A DNA stretch of 64,000 bases from Kallotenue papyrolyticum (GTDB lineage Bacteria > Chloroflexota > Chloroflexia > Chloroflexales > Kallotenuaceae). The position numbers were made by a program, and so were the translations under genes. The stretch spans positions 702,001-766,000 of the forward strand of contig NZ_JAGA01000002.1 in the NCBI RefSeq assembly GCF_000526415.1, read 5' to 3'. Of this stretch, positions 1 through 11,415 are shown one piece after another. Below the pieces are notes generated by a model. That model saw only the letters and a list, made by a program, of their open reading frames with translations, was not told where the DNA came from and ran no database searches. Numbering within the stretch: position 1 is the first letter of the stretch; every line of letters starts with the position of its first letter.

Positions 1-1
1 G

Positions 2-421
2 TATGCCTACGGCCACGATCCGGCGCTGGCTGCGGTCACGCCAACGCTGTTGGTGACCGAGGGTTTTGGCGTGCATCCCATGGCCGAGCCGCTGTTCGAG
101 CTCCTGACCCGCTACGATCGCCAGGAAGCGCTGCTCGAAGGGCACACGACCTTTTGGCCCGCGCCGCGCCGCCCACGGCTGGTGATCCCGTTGCCGCGAC
201 TGCCCGGCGGTCAGCCGCTCCAATCCGCCCCCGAGCTGCGCGTCGGCGCGATTGTGCGCTGTGTTGACGAAGGTCACCTCGGCGCTGTCGGACGCGTCAC
301 GGCGCTGGCGGCGCAGGGCCGGCTGCCATACGGCGTGCGCGCTGCGACGGCGACGGTTCGAATCGGCGAGCACGAACAGATTATCCTGCCTCAGACTGCC
401 TTGGAAGTGATCAGCTCGTGA
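2..421 (+). CDS. C-terminal part of an unknown protein with a small beta-barrel tail
   Basis: The frame is open from the window edge, so the N-terminus lies upstream. The visible 139 residues hold no enzyme motif that I recognise. The last 65 or so residues (from VGAIVRCVDEGHLGAVGRV to the end) have the valine/glycine pattern of a short SH3- or KOW-like barrel; this is only a fold guess. The stop codon TGA overlaps the GTG start of the next gene (GTGA), so the two genes are probably translationally coupled and co-expressed with the signalling proteins downstream. Function unknown. Confidence 0.6.
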   Translation, partial: YAYGHDPALAAVTPTLLVTEGFGVHPMAEPLFELLTRYDRQEALLEGHTTFWPAPRRPRLVIPLPRLPGGQPLQSAPELRVGAIVRCVDEGHLGAVGRVTALAAQGRLPYGVRAATATVRIGEHEQIILPQTALEVISS

Positions 422-1995
422 TACCCGTGCGACATGCATCCGCGCCTCTTGCAGGCGATCAGACTAGCGCGCGCATTCTGGTGGTGGATGATGAGCCATC
501 CATTTGCCTGGTATTGCGTAAATGTCTGGCGCTGGACGGCCTGCGGGTGGAAACGGCCACCAATCCGCATCAGGCGCTCGCGCGGCTGACGCATGAGCCC
601 TTCGATCTGCTGGTAGCCGATATCAGCATGCCGGAGATGAATGGGCTGGAGCTGGCCGAGCAGGCGCGCGCGCACCAAACGCTCCTGGGCGTGATCATCA
701 TGACGGCCTATGGTTCTGCCGAGAACCTGACGCGCGCGCTGCGCATCGGCATTGCCGACTTCATCGCTAAGCCCTTCAATATCGAAGATATGCGCCTGGC
801 CGTCCGTCGCGCCCTGGAGCGCCAGCGCCTGCAGCGTGAAAATATGCGTCTGCACATGCTGACGCAGATCCTGGAGTACAGCCAGCGTCTCAACAGCACG
901 CTCGATCTGGAGACGTTGTACCGCATCATCGCCGAGATCGTGGCGGGCGAAAGCGGAGCGCAGGGAGTTGAACTCTGGCTGGCCAACGAGGCGCAGGTCC
1001 TGCGTCTGGTGTATCGTCAGGGCGCGCTGGCCGAGCGCGCCGCTGCTGCAGCGCGCGTTGCCGAGCAGTGCTATTGCAGCGGCGAGCTCCAACACGTGAC
1101 GCTTGATAGGCCGCAGGGACACGTCGTGGTGGGCATGCCACTGCGCGTCCAGGACGAGCGCCTTGGCGCGCTGGTTTCGGTGCATAATGCATCGCCGCCG
1201 CGCTCGTATCATGAAGCGTTGAGCCTGATCGCCAACCAGGCGGCGCAGGCGATCCATAACGCCCATCAATATCATACGCTGCGCGAGCTGGATCGCCTTA
1301 AGAGCGAATTCATCGGTATCGCCTCGCACGAGCTGCGCACGCCGCTCTCGCTGGTGCTGGGCTATAGCTCGCTTCTGCGCCATCGTCTGCAGGGGCAGGA
1401 GCGCGAACTGATCCAGCAGGTCATCGACGGTGCGCGGCGCATGAGCGATATCATCGACGATCTGATCAACCTACGCGGTGCTGAGGTTGGCCAGGTGCCT
1501 CTCGCGCTCGAGACGGTTGACCTCTGGGAGTTGCTGCGTCTGGCGGTTCAGGAGCTGCAGGCACTGGCGGCCACGCGGCAGATCACGGTGCAGGTGCAGA
1601 CGCCGCCGCAGCCACTGCTGATGCAGGCAGATCGGGCCAAACTGGCGCTGGTCTTCGGCCATCTGATCGACAACGCTACTAAGTTCAACGAGCCCGGCGG
1701 CGTAGTGCGCGTCAGCGCCGCGCAAGGAGAGCGTGAAGGACGGGTCTGGGCGCTGATCGAGGTGCAGGATACTGGCTGGGGCATCGCGGAGCACGATCTG
1801 GCGCATATCTTCGATCGCTTCTACCAGGCTGCGCCATCGGCGACGCGGCCACGCAATGGCCTGGGCATCGGCCTATCGCTGTCACGCACCTTTGTTGAGT
1901 TGCACGGCGGACGCATCGAGGTCGAGAGTCGGTCCGGTCAGGGCAGTACATTTCGCATCTGGTTGCCGGTGCGCACGCCGGCAAGCGGGGAGTAA
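418..1995 (+). CDS. Hybrid sensor histidine kinase with N-terminal receiver and GAF domains
   Basis: A 525-residue cytoplasmic signalling protein. Residues about 19-135 form a receiver domain with acidic pair D24/D25, phospho-acceptor D68 (VADISMPEMNG) and the conserved Lys in AKPF. Residues about 145-295 look like a GAF sensor. A HisKA domain follows with H304 in the motif SHELRTP, then a HATPase_c domain with N-box DNATKFNEPGG, G1 box DTGWGI and G2 box GLGIGLSLSRTF. There is no transmembrane segment, so input probably comes through the receiver or GAF domain. The GTG start overlaps the preceding stop. The next gene, a pseudo-receiver protein 9 bp downstream, is a likely partner. The sensed signal cannot be told from sequence. 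Confidence 0.9.
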   Translation: MIPVRHASAPLAGDQTSARILVVDDEPSICLVLRKCLALDGLRVETATNPHQALARLTHEPFDLLVADISMPEMNGLELAEQARAHQTLLGVIIMTAYGSAENLTRALRIGIADFIAKPFNIEDMRLAVRRALERQRLQRENMRLHMLTQILEYSQRLNSTLDLETLYRIIAEIVAGESGAQGVELWLANEAQVLRLVYRQGALAERAAAAARVAEQCYCSGELQHVTLDRPQGHVVVGMPLRVQDERLGALVSVHNASPPRSYHEALSLIANQAAQAIHNAHQYHTLRELDRLKSEFIGIASHELRTPLSLVLGYSSLLRHRLQGQERELIQQVIDGARRMSDIIDDLINLRGAEVGQVPLALETVDLWELLRLAVQELQALAATRQITVQVQTPPQPLLMQADRAKLALVFGHLIDNATKFNEPGGVVRVSAAQGEREGRVWALIEVQDTGWGIAEHDLAHIFDRFYQAAPSATRPRNGLGIGLSLSRTFVELHGGRIEVESRSGQGSTFRIWLPVRTPASGE

Positions 1996-2004
1996 GGGCG
2001 GGGT

Positions 2005-2946
2005 ATGGCGGCCATTCTGCTGGTGCCCGGCAATAATCCGGTCCTGCACTACGTAGCCCATCAGCTCGAACACCGCGAGGATGTGCTGGTGCTGGGCACG
2101 GCTAACGATGCGTTGTGGCAGACGCGCCGCGTGCCGCCGCGTCTGGTGATCGCCGATAGCCGGCTGGAGGATATGCGCGGCGTGGAGTTGGCCGAGATCC
2201 TGCCTGATCTGGCGCCGGCAGCGCGCGTAGTCATCTGCGGGCCGGATGATCCCGGCAGTGCCGCTCAGGCGCGCGCCGTAGGCGCGGAGTGGCTGGCCCT
2301 GCCATCCCACGCCGCGCAGGCGATCCGGGCGGTCTTTGAAGTGTTGGGCCTACCGCCGCCGGCGAACCCGCCTGGAACCACCGAACTCCAGGCCGTGCCG
2401 CGCGCGCGTCTCGCGACGCTCGATCGGCCTGCGCCTGAAGCAGGCACGGCGCCATCCGCCGCGCCCGCCTCCGACACGGGTACGACCGGCGCCCGGCCGG
2501 CGCCGAAGCCCGCCCCGTCGGAGCCGACGCTGTTTGGGCGCTCGGCGGCGCTGGTAGTGCAGCCCCAGCAGCATCAGCACCTGGCGCAGCTGCTGGAGTG
2601 GCTGGCGGGCGCGATCGAGGCGCCCTGCGTGCTGCTCGTGGATCAGGCCGGCATGGTGCTGGCGCAGTTCGGCAGCCTGCCGGGCGTGGTCGTCGAACTG
2701 GTCGCGCCGTTGCTGGCCACCACCTTCTCGGCGACCGGCCAACTGGCGCGGCAGTTGCAGGAACAGCGGGCGAATGCCGCCTACGTGCACGAGGGTGAAC
2801 ACTACGATCTGTATGCTTTCAACATCGACTACCGTGTCAGCCTGATCGTGATCTTCGATAAGCGCGTCCAGGCTAGTACGCTGGGGACGGTCTGGATCTA
2901 TGCCCGGCGCACGATGCAACAGATCCGGCGCATCCTGCAGAGCTAG
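2005..2946 (+). CDS. Pseudo-receiver / roadblock-LC7 domain protein
   Basis: A 313-residue protein. The first 120 residues fold like a response-regulator receiver (VIADSRLEDMRGVEL), but the usual N-terminal acidic pair is replaced by PGNN, so phosphotransfer is doubtful although one Asp remains. An Ala/Pro-rich linker of about 60 residues follows. The last 125 residues resemble roadblock/LC7 proteins (APCVLLVDQAGMVLAQFG ... YDLYAFNIDYRVSLIVIFD), the family of MglB and other small-GTPase regulators. No GTPase gene is visible nearby. Its position directly after the histidine kinase suggests that it receives or relays that kinase's output. Role beyond this is inference. Confidence 0.75.
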   Translation: MAAILLVPGNNPVLHYVAHQLEHREDVLVLGTANDALWQTRRVPPRLVIADSRLEDMRGVELAEILPDLAPAARVVICGPDDPGSAAQARAVGAEWLALPSHAAQAIRAVFEVLGLPPPANPPGTTELQAVPRARLATLDRPAPEAGTAPSAAPASDTGTTGARPAPKPAPSEPTLFGRSAALVVQPQQHQHLAQLLEWLAGAIEAPCVLLVDQAGMVLAQFGSLPGVVVELVAPLLATTFSATGQLARQLQEQRANAAYVHEGEHYDLYAFNIDYRVSLIVIFDKRVQASTLGTVWIYARRTMQQIRRILQS

Positions 2947-2964
2947 CCCATGGTTGGCCAGGGC

Positions 2965-2993
2965 TTGCATTCTGCGCTGCGATCTGCTATACT
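2965..2993 (+). promoter_or_regulatory. Probable sigma-A promoter of the ATP synthase operon
   Basis: TTGCAT (2965-2970), 17 bp, then TATACT (2988-2993) preceded by an extended -10 TG. It lies between the roadblock gene and atpB and leaves a leader of about 160 nt. The TTGCAT box recurs at three other promoters in this window. Confidence 0.6.
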
Positions 2994-3158
2994 CGCCTTA
3001 AACTCAGTATGTGATAGATTTCTCAATCACTGCAACGCTGTTGTGTACCACTGCTCGCCGATCGTCCCATGTGGGACAAGACGAGCTTCGTTTTTGTCAA
3101 CATCTGGGTAGGTACCGGCAAGCGGGCTCCGGAAGCCCGCGTGAGGGAGGTAGGGCCG

Positions 3159-4232
3159 TTGTCCACGCGCAATAAGATCCTCTTGGCGCTGCTCGCGCTG
3201 ATTGCTGTCAGCGCCGCGTTGCGGTATGGCCTGCCGGCCATTTTTGGCGTGAACCCACCGGTGGTCTCGGTCAAGGCCGAGCCGGTCTTCAGCATCGACG
3301 GCAGTGGCTTCCACTTTGGGCCGGCGATGTTCGAGGGTGGTCACCATCCCGAAGGCTTTGTGGTAACCAACGCCATGCTCATGGCCGCGCTGGTGACGAT
3401 CGTGTTGGCATTGCTGGCCTGGCGCGCGACGCGCAACGTCCAACTGGTGCCCGGCGGGTTCCAGAACTTCATGGAGATCGTCATTGACGGGTTGTACAAC
3501 ACCTTTGGCAGCGTCGATCGGCGCTACATCCGGCGCTTCTGGCCGGTAGTCGGCACGATCTTCTTCTACGTGTTGATGTCGAACTGGCTGGCGCTGGTGC
3601 CCGGTGTGCTCTCGATCGGCTACCGCGTGCCGGAAGCGGCGCTGCACGGTACGGCGCATAGCGAAGCATCCGGCGATGCGGCGCATGCTAAGGAGTCGGC
3701 GGCAAGCAAGTCGGCCGCGCCGGAGGGGGAGCACGCCGCGGCCGAGGACGAGCACCTGGTGCTGGTGCCCTACCTGCGCTCGCCCAGCGCCGATCTCAAC
3801 AACACACTGATGCTGGCGCTGGTGGCGGTGCTCTTCGCGCAGTTCTGGGGCATCAAGGAGCTGGGTGGCCACTACTTCTACAAGTTCTTCCCCTATAAGG
3901 ATGGCCCGATCGGCATCTTTGCCGGCATTGTCGAACTGATCTCGGAGTTTGCGCGCATTCTGTCATACTCCTTCCGTTTGTTCGGCAATATCTTTGCCGG
4001 CGAAGTGATCATCCTGGTGATGCTGTTCCTGTTCCCACTGCTGCCGTTGCCGTTCATGGGGCTGGAACTGTTCGTTGGCTTCATTCAGGCGTTTGTGTTC
4101 GCCATTCTGTGCATGGCCTTCTCGTCGCTGGCCACCCAGGCGCACGGCGACCATGGACATGGGCCGGCGCACAGCGATGAGTCGAGCCATGCCGAGCTGG
4201 GTGGGACGCTGCGGCAGAATCCCACGCACTAG
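3159..4232 (+). CDS. atpB: ATP synthase Fo subunit a
   Basis: Membrane subunit forming the proton half-channels of F1Fo ATP synthase. I chose the TTG start at 3159 because AGGGAGG lies a few bases upstream and the protein then begins STRNKILL before its first membrane helix; an open frame extends back to 3069. The 357-residue product has several membrane segments. The essential arginine is R273 in the motif SYSFRLFGNIFAGE. Residues about 163-199 are an insert rich in His, Ala, Glu and Lys in a loop between helices, and the C-terminus is again His-rich (HGDHGHGPAH). First gene of the eight-gene atp operon. Confidence 0.95.
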   Translation: MSTRNKILLALLALIAVSAALRYGLPAIFGVNPPVVSVKAEPVFSIDGSGFHFGPAMFEGGHHPEGFVVTNAMLMAALVTIVLALLAWRATRNVQLVPGGFQNFMEIVIDGLYNTFGSVDRRYIRRFWPVVGTIFFYVLMSNWLALVPGVLSIGYRVPEAALHGTAHSEASGDAAHAKESAASKSAAPEGEHAAAEDEHLVLVPYLRSPSADLNNTLMLALVAVLFAQFWGIKELGGHYFYKFFPYKDGPIGIFAGIVELISEFARILSYSFRLFGNIFAGEVIILVMLFLFPLLPLPFMGLELFVGFIQAFVFAILCMAFSSLATQAHGDHGHGPAHSDESSHAELGGTLRQNPTH

Positions 4233-4241
4233 GGAGCTGGC

Positions 4242-4259
4242 CCTGCGGCGTACCGCAGG
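4242..4259 (+). other. Small hairpin in the atpB-atpE spacer
   Basis: CCTGCGG and CCGCAGG are separated by CGTA, a 7-bp perfect stem with a 4-nt loop just after the atpB stop. No T-run follows, so it is not an intrinsic terminator. It may protect the 5' end of a processed atpE message, since c-subunit is needed in many copies; this is inference. Confidence 0.4.
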
Positions 4260-4264
4260 AGTGA

Positions 4265-4564
<300 letters not shown>

Positions 4565-4594
4565 TGAGTTCGGCGCAAGCCTGACGGAGGAAAC

Positions 4595-5086
4595 GTGGAC
4601 GCGTTAGGTATCGATCTGGGCGCCTTTCTCTGGTACGCCGTCAATTTCGGACTGCTGCTCTTTCTGCTGCAGCGCTTTCTCTACCGCCCGCTGCTGGGCG
4701 TGATGGAGCGCCGCCAGGCGGTGATCCGCGAAAGCATGGAGAACGCCGAGCAGGTCAAGCAGCAACTGGCGCGCGCGCAGCAAGACTACGAGGCGCGTCT
4801 GGCCGAGGCGCGTCAGGAAGCGGCGCGGATCATCGCCCAGGCCAACGAGCGGGCGCAGGTATCGGCCAAGGAGATCATCGCCCAGGCGCAGGCCGAAGCC
4901 GAGCGCATCCGCCAGGAGGCGCAGCAGCAGGCCGAGGCCGAGCGCGAGCAGATGCTGCGCAGCCTGCAGACGCAGATCTCCAACCTGGTGATCCAGGCGG
5001 CCAGTGCGGTGGTGGGCCATGAGCTCAAGCGCAACGGCCACGACCAGCTGATCCAGCAGGCGATCGCCGACCTTGGGAGGCTGTAA
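4595..5086 (+). CDS. atpF: ATP synthase Fo subunit b
   Basis: Peripheral-stalk subunit of 163 residues, a normal length. An N-terminal membrane anchor (FLWYAVNFGLLLFLLQRFLY) is followed by a long charged amphipathic helix rich in Ala, Glu, Gln and Arg that forms the right-handed coiled coil reaching F1. GTG start with GGAGG at 4586-4590. The stop overlaps the start of atpH by one base (TAATG), so the two are translationally coupled. Confidence 0.93.
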   Translation: MDALGIDLGAFLWYAVNFGLLLFLLQRFLYRPLLGVMERRQAVIRESMENAEQVKQQLARAQQDYEARLAEARQEAARIIAQANERAQVSAKEIIAQAQAEAERIRQEAQQQAEAEREQMLRSLQTQISNLVIQAASAVVGHELKRNGHDQLIQQAIADLGRL

Positions 5087-5448
5087 TGGCAACCGTGGGG
5101 CTCGATCCCGCTGTCGTGGCGCGCGCGCTCTACGATTCGCTGGTGCAGACGCTGCGCGACAACGACGCCGAGGATCAACTGGATGAGGTGGTGCACCAGT
5201 TCATGCTGCTGGCACGCGGCTCCGGTCCGCGCGAGGCGAGCGTCACCAGCGCCGTGCCGCTGAGCGAGGAGCAGCAGCAGGCGATTGTGCAGCAGTTGCG
5301 CGCCAAGTATGGGCCTGCGCTGGAGGTGGAGTTCAAGGTCGACCCGTCCATTCTGGGTGGCCTGATCGTGCGCGTAGGCGACAAAGTGTTGGACGAGAGC
5401 GTGCGCAGTCGCTTGGTCGAGCTTCAGCAACGCATGCTGGGAAGCTAG
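5086..5448 (+). CDS. atpH: ATP synthase F1 subunit delta, unusually short
   Basis: Connects the peripheral stalk to F1. The C-terminal half carries the family signature VTSAVPLSEEQQ and VDPSILGGLIVRVGDKVLDESVRSRL. The product is only 120 residues, compared with about 175-185 in most bacteria. The N-terminal helical bundle that normally binds the alpha-subunit tips is cut to about 50 residues. The start is fixed by the TAATG overlap with atpF, so the shortness is not an annotation artefact. The open frame is clean, so this appears to be a natural short form. Confidence 0.88.
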   Translation: MATVGLDPAVVARALYDSLVQTLRDNDAEDQLDEVVHQFMLLARGSGPREASVTSAVPLSEEQQQAIVQQLRAKYGPALEVEFKVDPSILGGLIVRVGDKVLDESVRSRLVELQQRMLGS

Positions 5449-5455
5449 CTGGCGA

Positions 5456-5542
5456 GCATCAGCGATTAGGTGTTGGCCGTCGGTGTCAGCGTTCAGCTCT
5501 TCTTCTCCGGCTGATGGCTGATCGCTGACGGCTGACAGCTTC
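5456..5542. repeat. Intergenic palindromic GCTGA-type element
   Basis: The atpH-atpA spacer holds repeated GCTGA/TCAGC words, with TCAGCGAT near 5460 and its complement ATCGCTGA near 5520, followed by CGGCTGACAGC. Related arms occur after atpG and after secG. Confidence 0.45.
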
Positions 5543-5553
5543 ATGAGGACGGT

Positions 5554-7089
<1,536 letters not shown>

Positions 7090-7155
7090 GCGGGGTGAGG
7101 GGGCCGGGCGGGCCGCACCGCTCCGGCCTGCCCTGACCTGCGATCCTGAGAGCAT

Positions 7156-8013
7156 ATGGCATCGTTACGCGAAATCCGTCGTCGCGTGCGCTCGGTCAAG
7201 AACGTGGCCAAGATCACCAAGGCCATGGAGATGGTCTCGGCCTCCAAGATGCGCCGGGCACAGCGCAACACCCAGGCGTCGCGGCCCTATGCCGAGCGCA
7301 TGCGTGTGGTGATGGCCGATCTGGTGCAGCGCGCCGGCGGTCAGCTAGCCCATCCGCTGCTGACGCAGCGCAGCGCGGTGCGACGGGTAGGGCTGGTGAT
7401 CGTCACGCCCGATCGCGGGCTGTGCGGCGCCTTGATCACCAACGTGCTGCGCACCGCGTCGCGCTTCTTGCTGGAGCAGCGCCGCCAGGGCCGCGAGTTC
7501 GAGGTGCTGACCGTCGGCAAGAAGGGGCGCGATTTTGCAGTGCGCACCGGCCTGCCGCTGATGGCCGAAGTCACCGGGCTGGGCGATGCACCGGCGTTGA
7601 TCGATATCCTGCCGATCGCCACCAACGTCATCGACGGCTTCACGCAGGGGCGCTTCGACGAGGTGTATATCGTTTACACCGCCTTCATCAACACCATGAG
7701 CCAGAAGCCGGAGCTGCGCCGGCTGTTGCCGATCGAGCCACCGCAGGAGCCGGCGGGCGGCGGGGTGGATTACACCTACGAGCCCAGTCAGGACGAGGTG
7801 TTGAACGCGCTGCTGCCGCGCTACGTCGAGGTGCAGATCTATCAGGCGATCCTGGAATCGATCGCCAGCGAGCACTCGGCGCGCATGATCGCCATGCGCA
7901 ACGCGACCGATAACGCCAAGGAACTGGTGCGCGATCTGACCCTTTCGGCCAACAAGGCGCGCCAGGCTGCGATCACCAAGGAGCTGGCCGAAATTTCGGC
8001 AGGCAGTTTACGA

Positions 8014-8016
<3 letters not shown>
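7156..8016 (+). CDS. atpG: ATP synthase F1 subunit gamma
   Basis: Central rotor shaft, 286 residues. It shows the conserved N-terminal helix ([27 protein letters not shown], in part) and the C-terminal helix [22 protein letters not shown], which together form the coiled coil inside the alpha-beta ring. Starts 66 bp after atpA. Its TAG stop is part of a 13-base word shared with the secG stop (see the repeat at 8014). Confidence 0.95.
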
Positions 8017-9555
<1,539 letters not shown>

Positions 9556-9722
9556 GCGCGCCGATCGGGAGACCGGGAGACCATGGGGAGGCAGGGAATG
9601 GGATACCACGGAGACACGGAGGTCTATGCGACCACAGGCGCGGACAACCAGCTCCTTGCTCCTCTGGCTCCCCGGTTCCCCGGCTCGACCGTCTGGGTTC
9701 CCGACCCCAAGCAGGGTGACGT

Positions 9723-10160
9723 ATGCCTTTTCGACTCGAAGTTGTGACCGCCGAGCGCATCGTTCTCTCGGATGACGTTGATCAGGTCAATGTGCCGGGC
9801 GCAGCGGGCCGCATGGGCATCATGGCGCGCCACGAGCCGTTGCTGACGTCGCTGGTGCCCGGTGAGATGACGATCATCAAGGATGGCGAGCGCATCCCGT
9901 TCGCCATCTCCGGCGGCTTTATGGAAGTGCTGCCCGACCGGGTGACGATCCTGGCCGACACCGCCGAGCGCGCCGATGAGATCGACGAGGCGCGCGCCGA
10001 AGCGGCCCGTCAGCGCGCCGAAGCCATTCTGCGCGAGCGACGCTCCGAGCAGGAGATGCTGCTGGCCGAGGCGCAACTACGCCGCGCGCTGGTGCGCCTG
10101 CAGGTGGCGCGTCTCAAACGCGCCGGGCGCCGCAGCGGACCGGGCGGCACGCTTGAGTGA
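9723..10160 (+). CDS. atpC: ATP synthase F1 subunit epsilon
   Basis: Rotor subunit and inhibitor of ATP hydrolysis, 145 residues. N-terminal beta sandwich (FRLEVVTAERIVLSDDVDQV, GRMGIMARHEPLLTSL, FAISGGFMEVLPDRVTILAD) and a C-terminal helical hairpin rich in Glu, Ala and Arg. It ends the operon. The 167-bp gap before it (9556-9722) holds no recognised gene or clear signal. Confidence 0.94.
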   Translation: MPFRLEVVTAERIVLSDDVDQVNVPGAAGRMGIMARHEPLLTSLVPGEMTIIKDGERIPFAISGGFMEVLPDRVTILADTAERADEIDEARAEAARQRAEAILRERRSEQEMLLAEAQLRRALVRLQVARLKRAGRRSGPGGTLE

Positions 10161-10207
10161 TGCCCGGCGCGCGGCAGTCGCGGGCCGTTCGTGAACAATC
10201 GGACGTG

Positions 10208-10216
10208 TGATACAAT
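10208..10216 (+). promoter_or_regulatory. Extended -10 element upstream of mreB
   Basis: TGATACAAT with TACAAT at 10211-10216. The -35 region is poor (TTCGTG at a 17-bp distance), so this would depend on the extended -10. The predicted start site near 10222 coincides with the 5' arm of the hairpin that follows. Confidence 0.5.
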
Positions 10217-10219
10217 GTG

Positions 10220-10245
10220 CGCGCTTGACCCTTACGTCAAGCGCG
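10220..10245 (+). other. 10-bp hairpin at the start of the mreB leader
   Basis: CGCGCTTGAC (10220-10229) and GTCAAGCGCG (10236-10245) pair perfectly around the loop CCTTAC. No T-run follows, so it is not a clear terminator for atpC. If the extended -10 just upstream is used, the mRNA would begin with this stem. Confidence 0.55.
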
Positions 10246-10301
10246 TGCTCCTTGCTGGAGCAGTGTACCCATGGGTTTGAAGTTGATCTGAGGATAGAAC
10301 G

Positions 10302-11312
10302 GTGGCGCGTAAAATTGGTATTGATCTGGGAACCGCGAACGTACAGGTCTATGTCAAGGGCAAGGGCATCGTCCTGAGCGAGCCGTCGGTGGTGGCGCTC
10401 TCGACCAAAACCGGGCGCCCGCGCGCCGTGGGCGTGGATGCGCTGGAAATGTTAGGCCGCGAGCCGGAGAGCATCGAAGTGGTGCGCCCGATGCGCAACG
10501 GCGTGATCGCCGACTACGTCGTGACCGAAGCCATGCTGCGGCACTTCATCCGCAAGGCCAATGCCGGCTCCTTCTCGCGGCCGGCGGTGATGGTCTGCAT
10601 TCCGGCGGGCGTCACCTCGGTCGAAATGCGTGCTGTGCGCGACGCCGCCATCCAGGCCGGCGCGCATCCCAAGCATACCTATCTGATCCGCGAGCCGCTG
10701 GCGGCGGCGATCGGCGCCAACATTCCCACCGCCAGGGCCTCAGGCAACATGGTGATCGATATCGGCGGCGGCACCACCGAAGTGGCGGTCATCTCGCTCA
10801 ACGATATCGTGGTCAGCGCCTCGGTGCGCGTCGGCGGCGTGAAGTTCGATGAGGCGATCGCCGCCTACATTAAGCGCAAGTACAACGTGGTGATCGGCGA
10901 GCGCACCGCCGAGAGCGTCAAGATCGAGGTGGGTTCGGCGCTGCCGCTGGAACGACCGTTGCTGATGCAGGTGCGCGGACGCGATCAGGTCTCGGGCTTG
11001 CCCAAAACGATCCAGATCAGCTCCAACGAAGTGACCGAAGCGATCCAGGAGCCGCTCGAAGCGATCATCAGCGCGGTGCGCGCCGTGCTGGTCGAAACGC
11101 CTCCGGAGCTCGCCTCGGACATTATCGACAAGGGCATGATCATGACCGGTGGCGGCTCTATGCTGCGGCGCATCAACGAGCTGCTGACGGAAGTGACCGG
11201 CGTGCCGTGCTACGTCGCCGACCAGCCGGCCAACTGCGTCGCGATCGGTACGGGTCTGGCCCTGGAGAACCTGCATATCCTGCGCGATAGCTTGTCGGGC
11301 GATGACGCCTGA
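10302..11312 (+). CDS. mreB: Rod-shape determining actin homologue MreB
   Basis: A bacterial actin that forms membrane-bound filaments guiding cell-wall synthesis, 336 residues. Phosphate loops are visible as [17 protein letters not shown] near residue 5 and [16 protein letters not shown] near 150. The family block [23 protein letters not shown] is present in part form, and [15 protein letters not shown] closes the adenosine site. GTG start after a GAGGATAG leader. mreC and mreD do not follow, so this is a stand-alone mreB. Confidence 0.93.
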   Translation: MARKIGIDLGTANVQVYVKGKGIVLSEPSVVALSTKTGRPRAVGVDALEMLGREPESIEVVRPMRNGVIADYVVTEAMLRHFIRKANAGSFSRPAVMVCIPAGVTSVEMRAVRDAAIQAGAHPKHTYLIREPLAAAIGANIPTARASGNMVIDIGGGTTEVAVISLNDIVVSASVRVGGVKFDEAIAAYIKRKYNVVIGERTAESVKIEVGSALPLERPLLMQVRGRDQVSGLPKTIQISSNEVTEAIQEPLEAIISAVRAVLVETPPELASDIIDKGMIMTGGGSMLRRINELLTEVTGVPCYVADQPANCVAIGTGLALENLHILRDSLSGDDA

Positions 11313-11415
11313 GGGCTCGCCGCCGGGGGATGGCCGCCACCGGCGCGCTGCGAGGGCATAGGCCGGGGAGGCGCCGCATCCGCCGTCGGGGACTCAGGTC
11401 AATCAGGAGGGCAAT

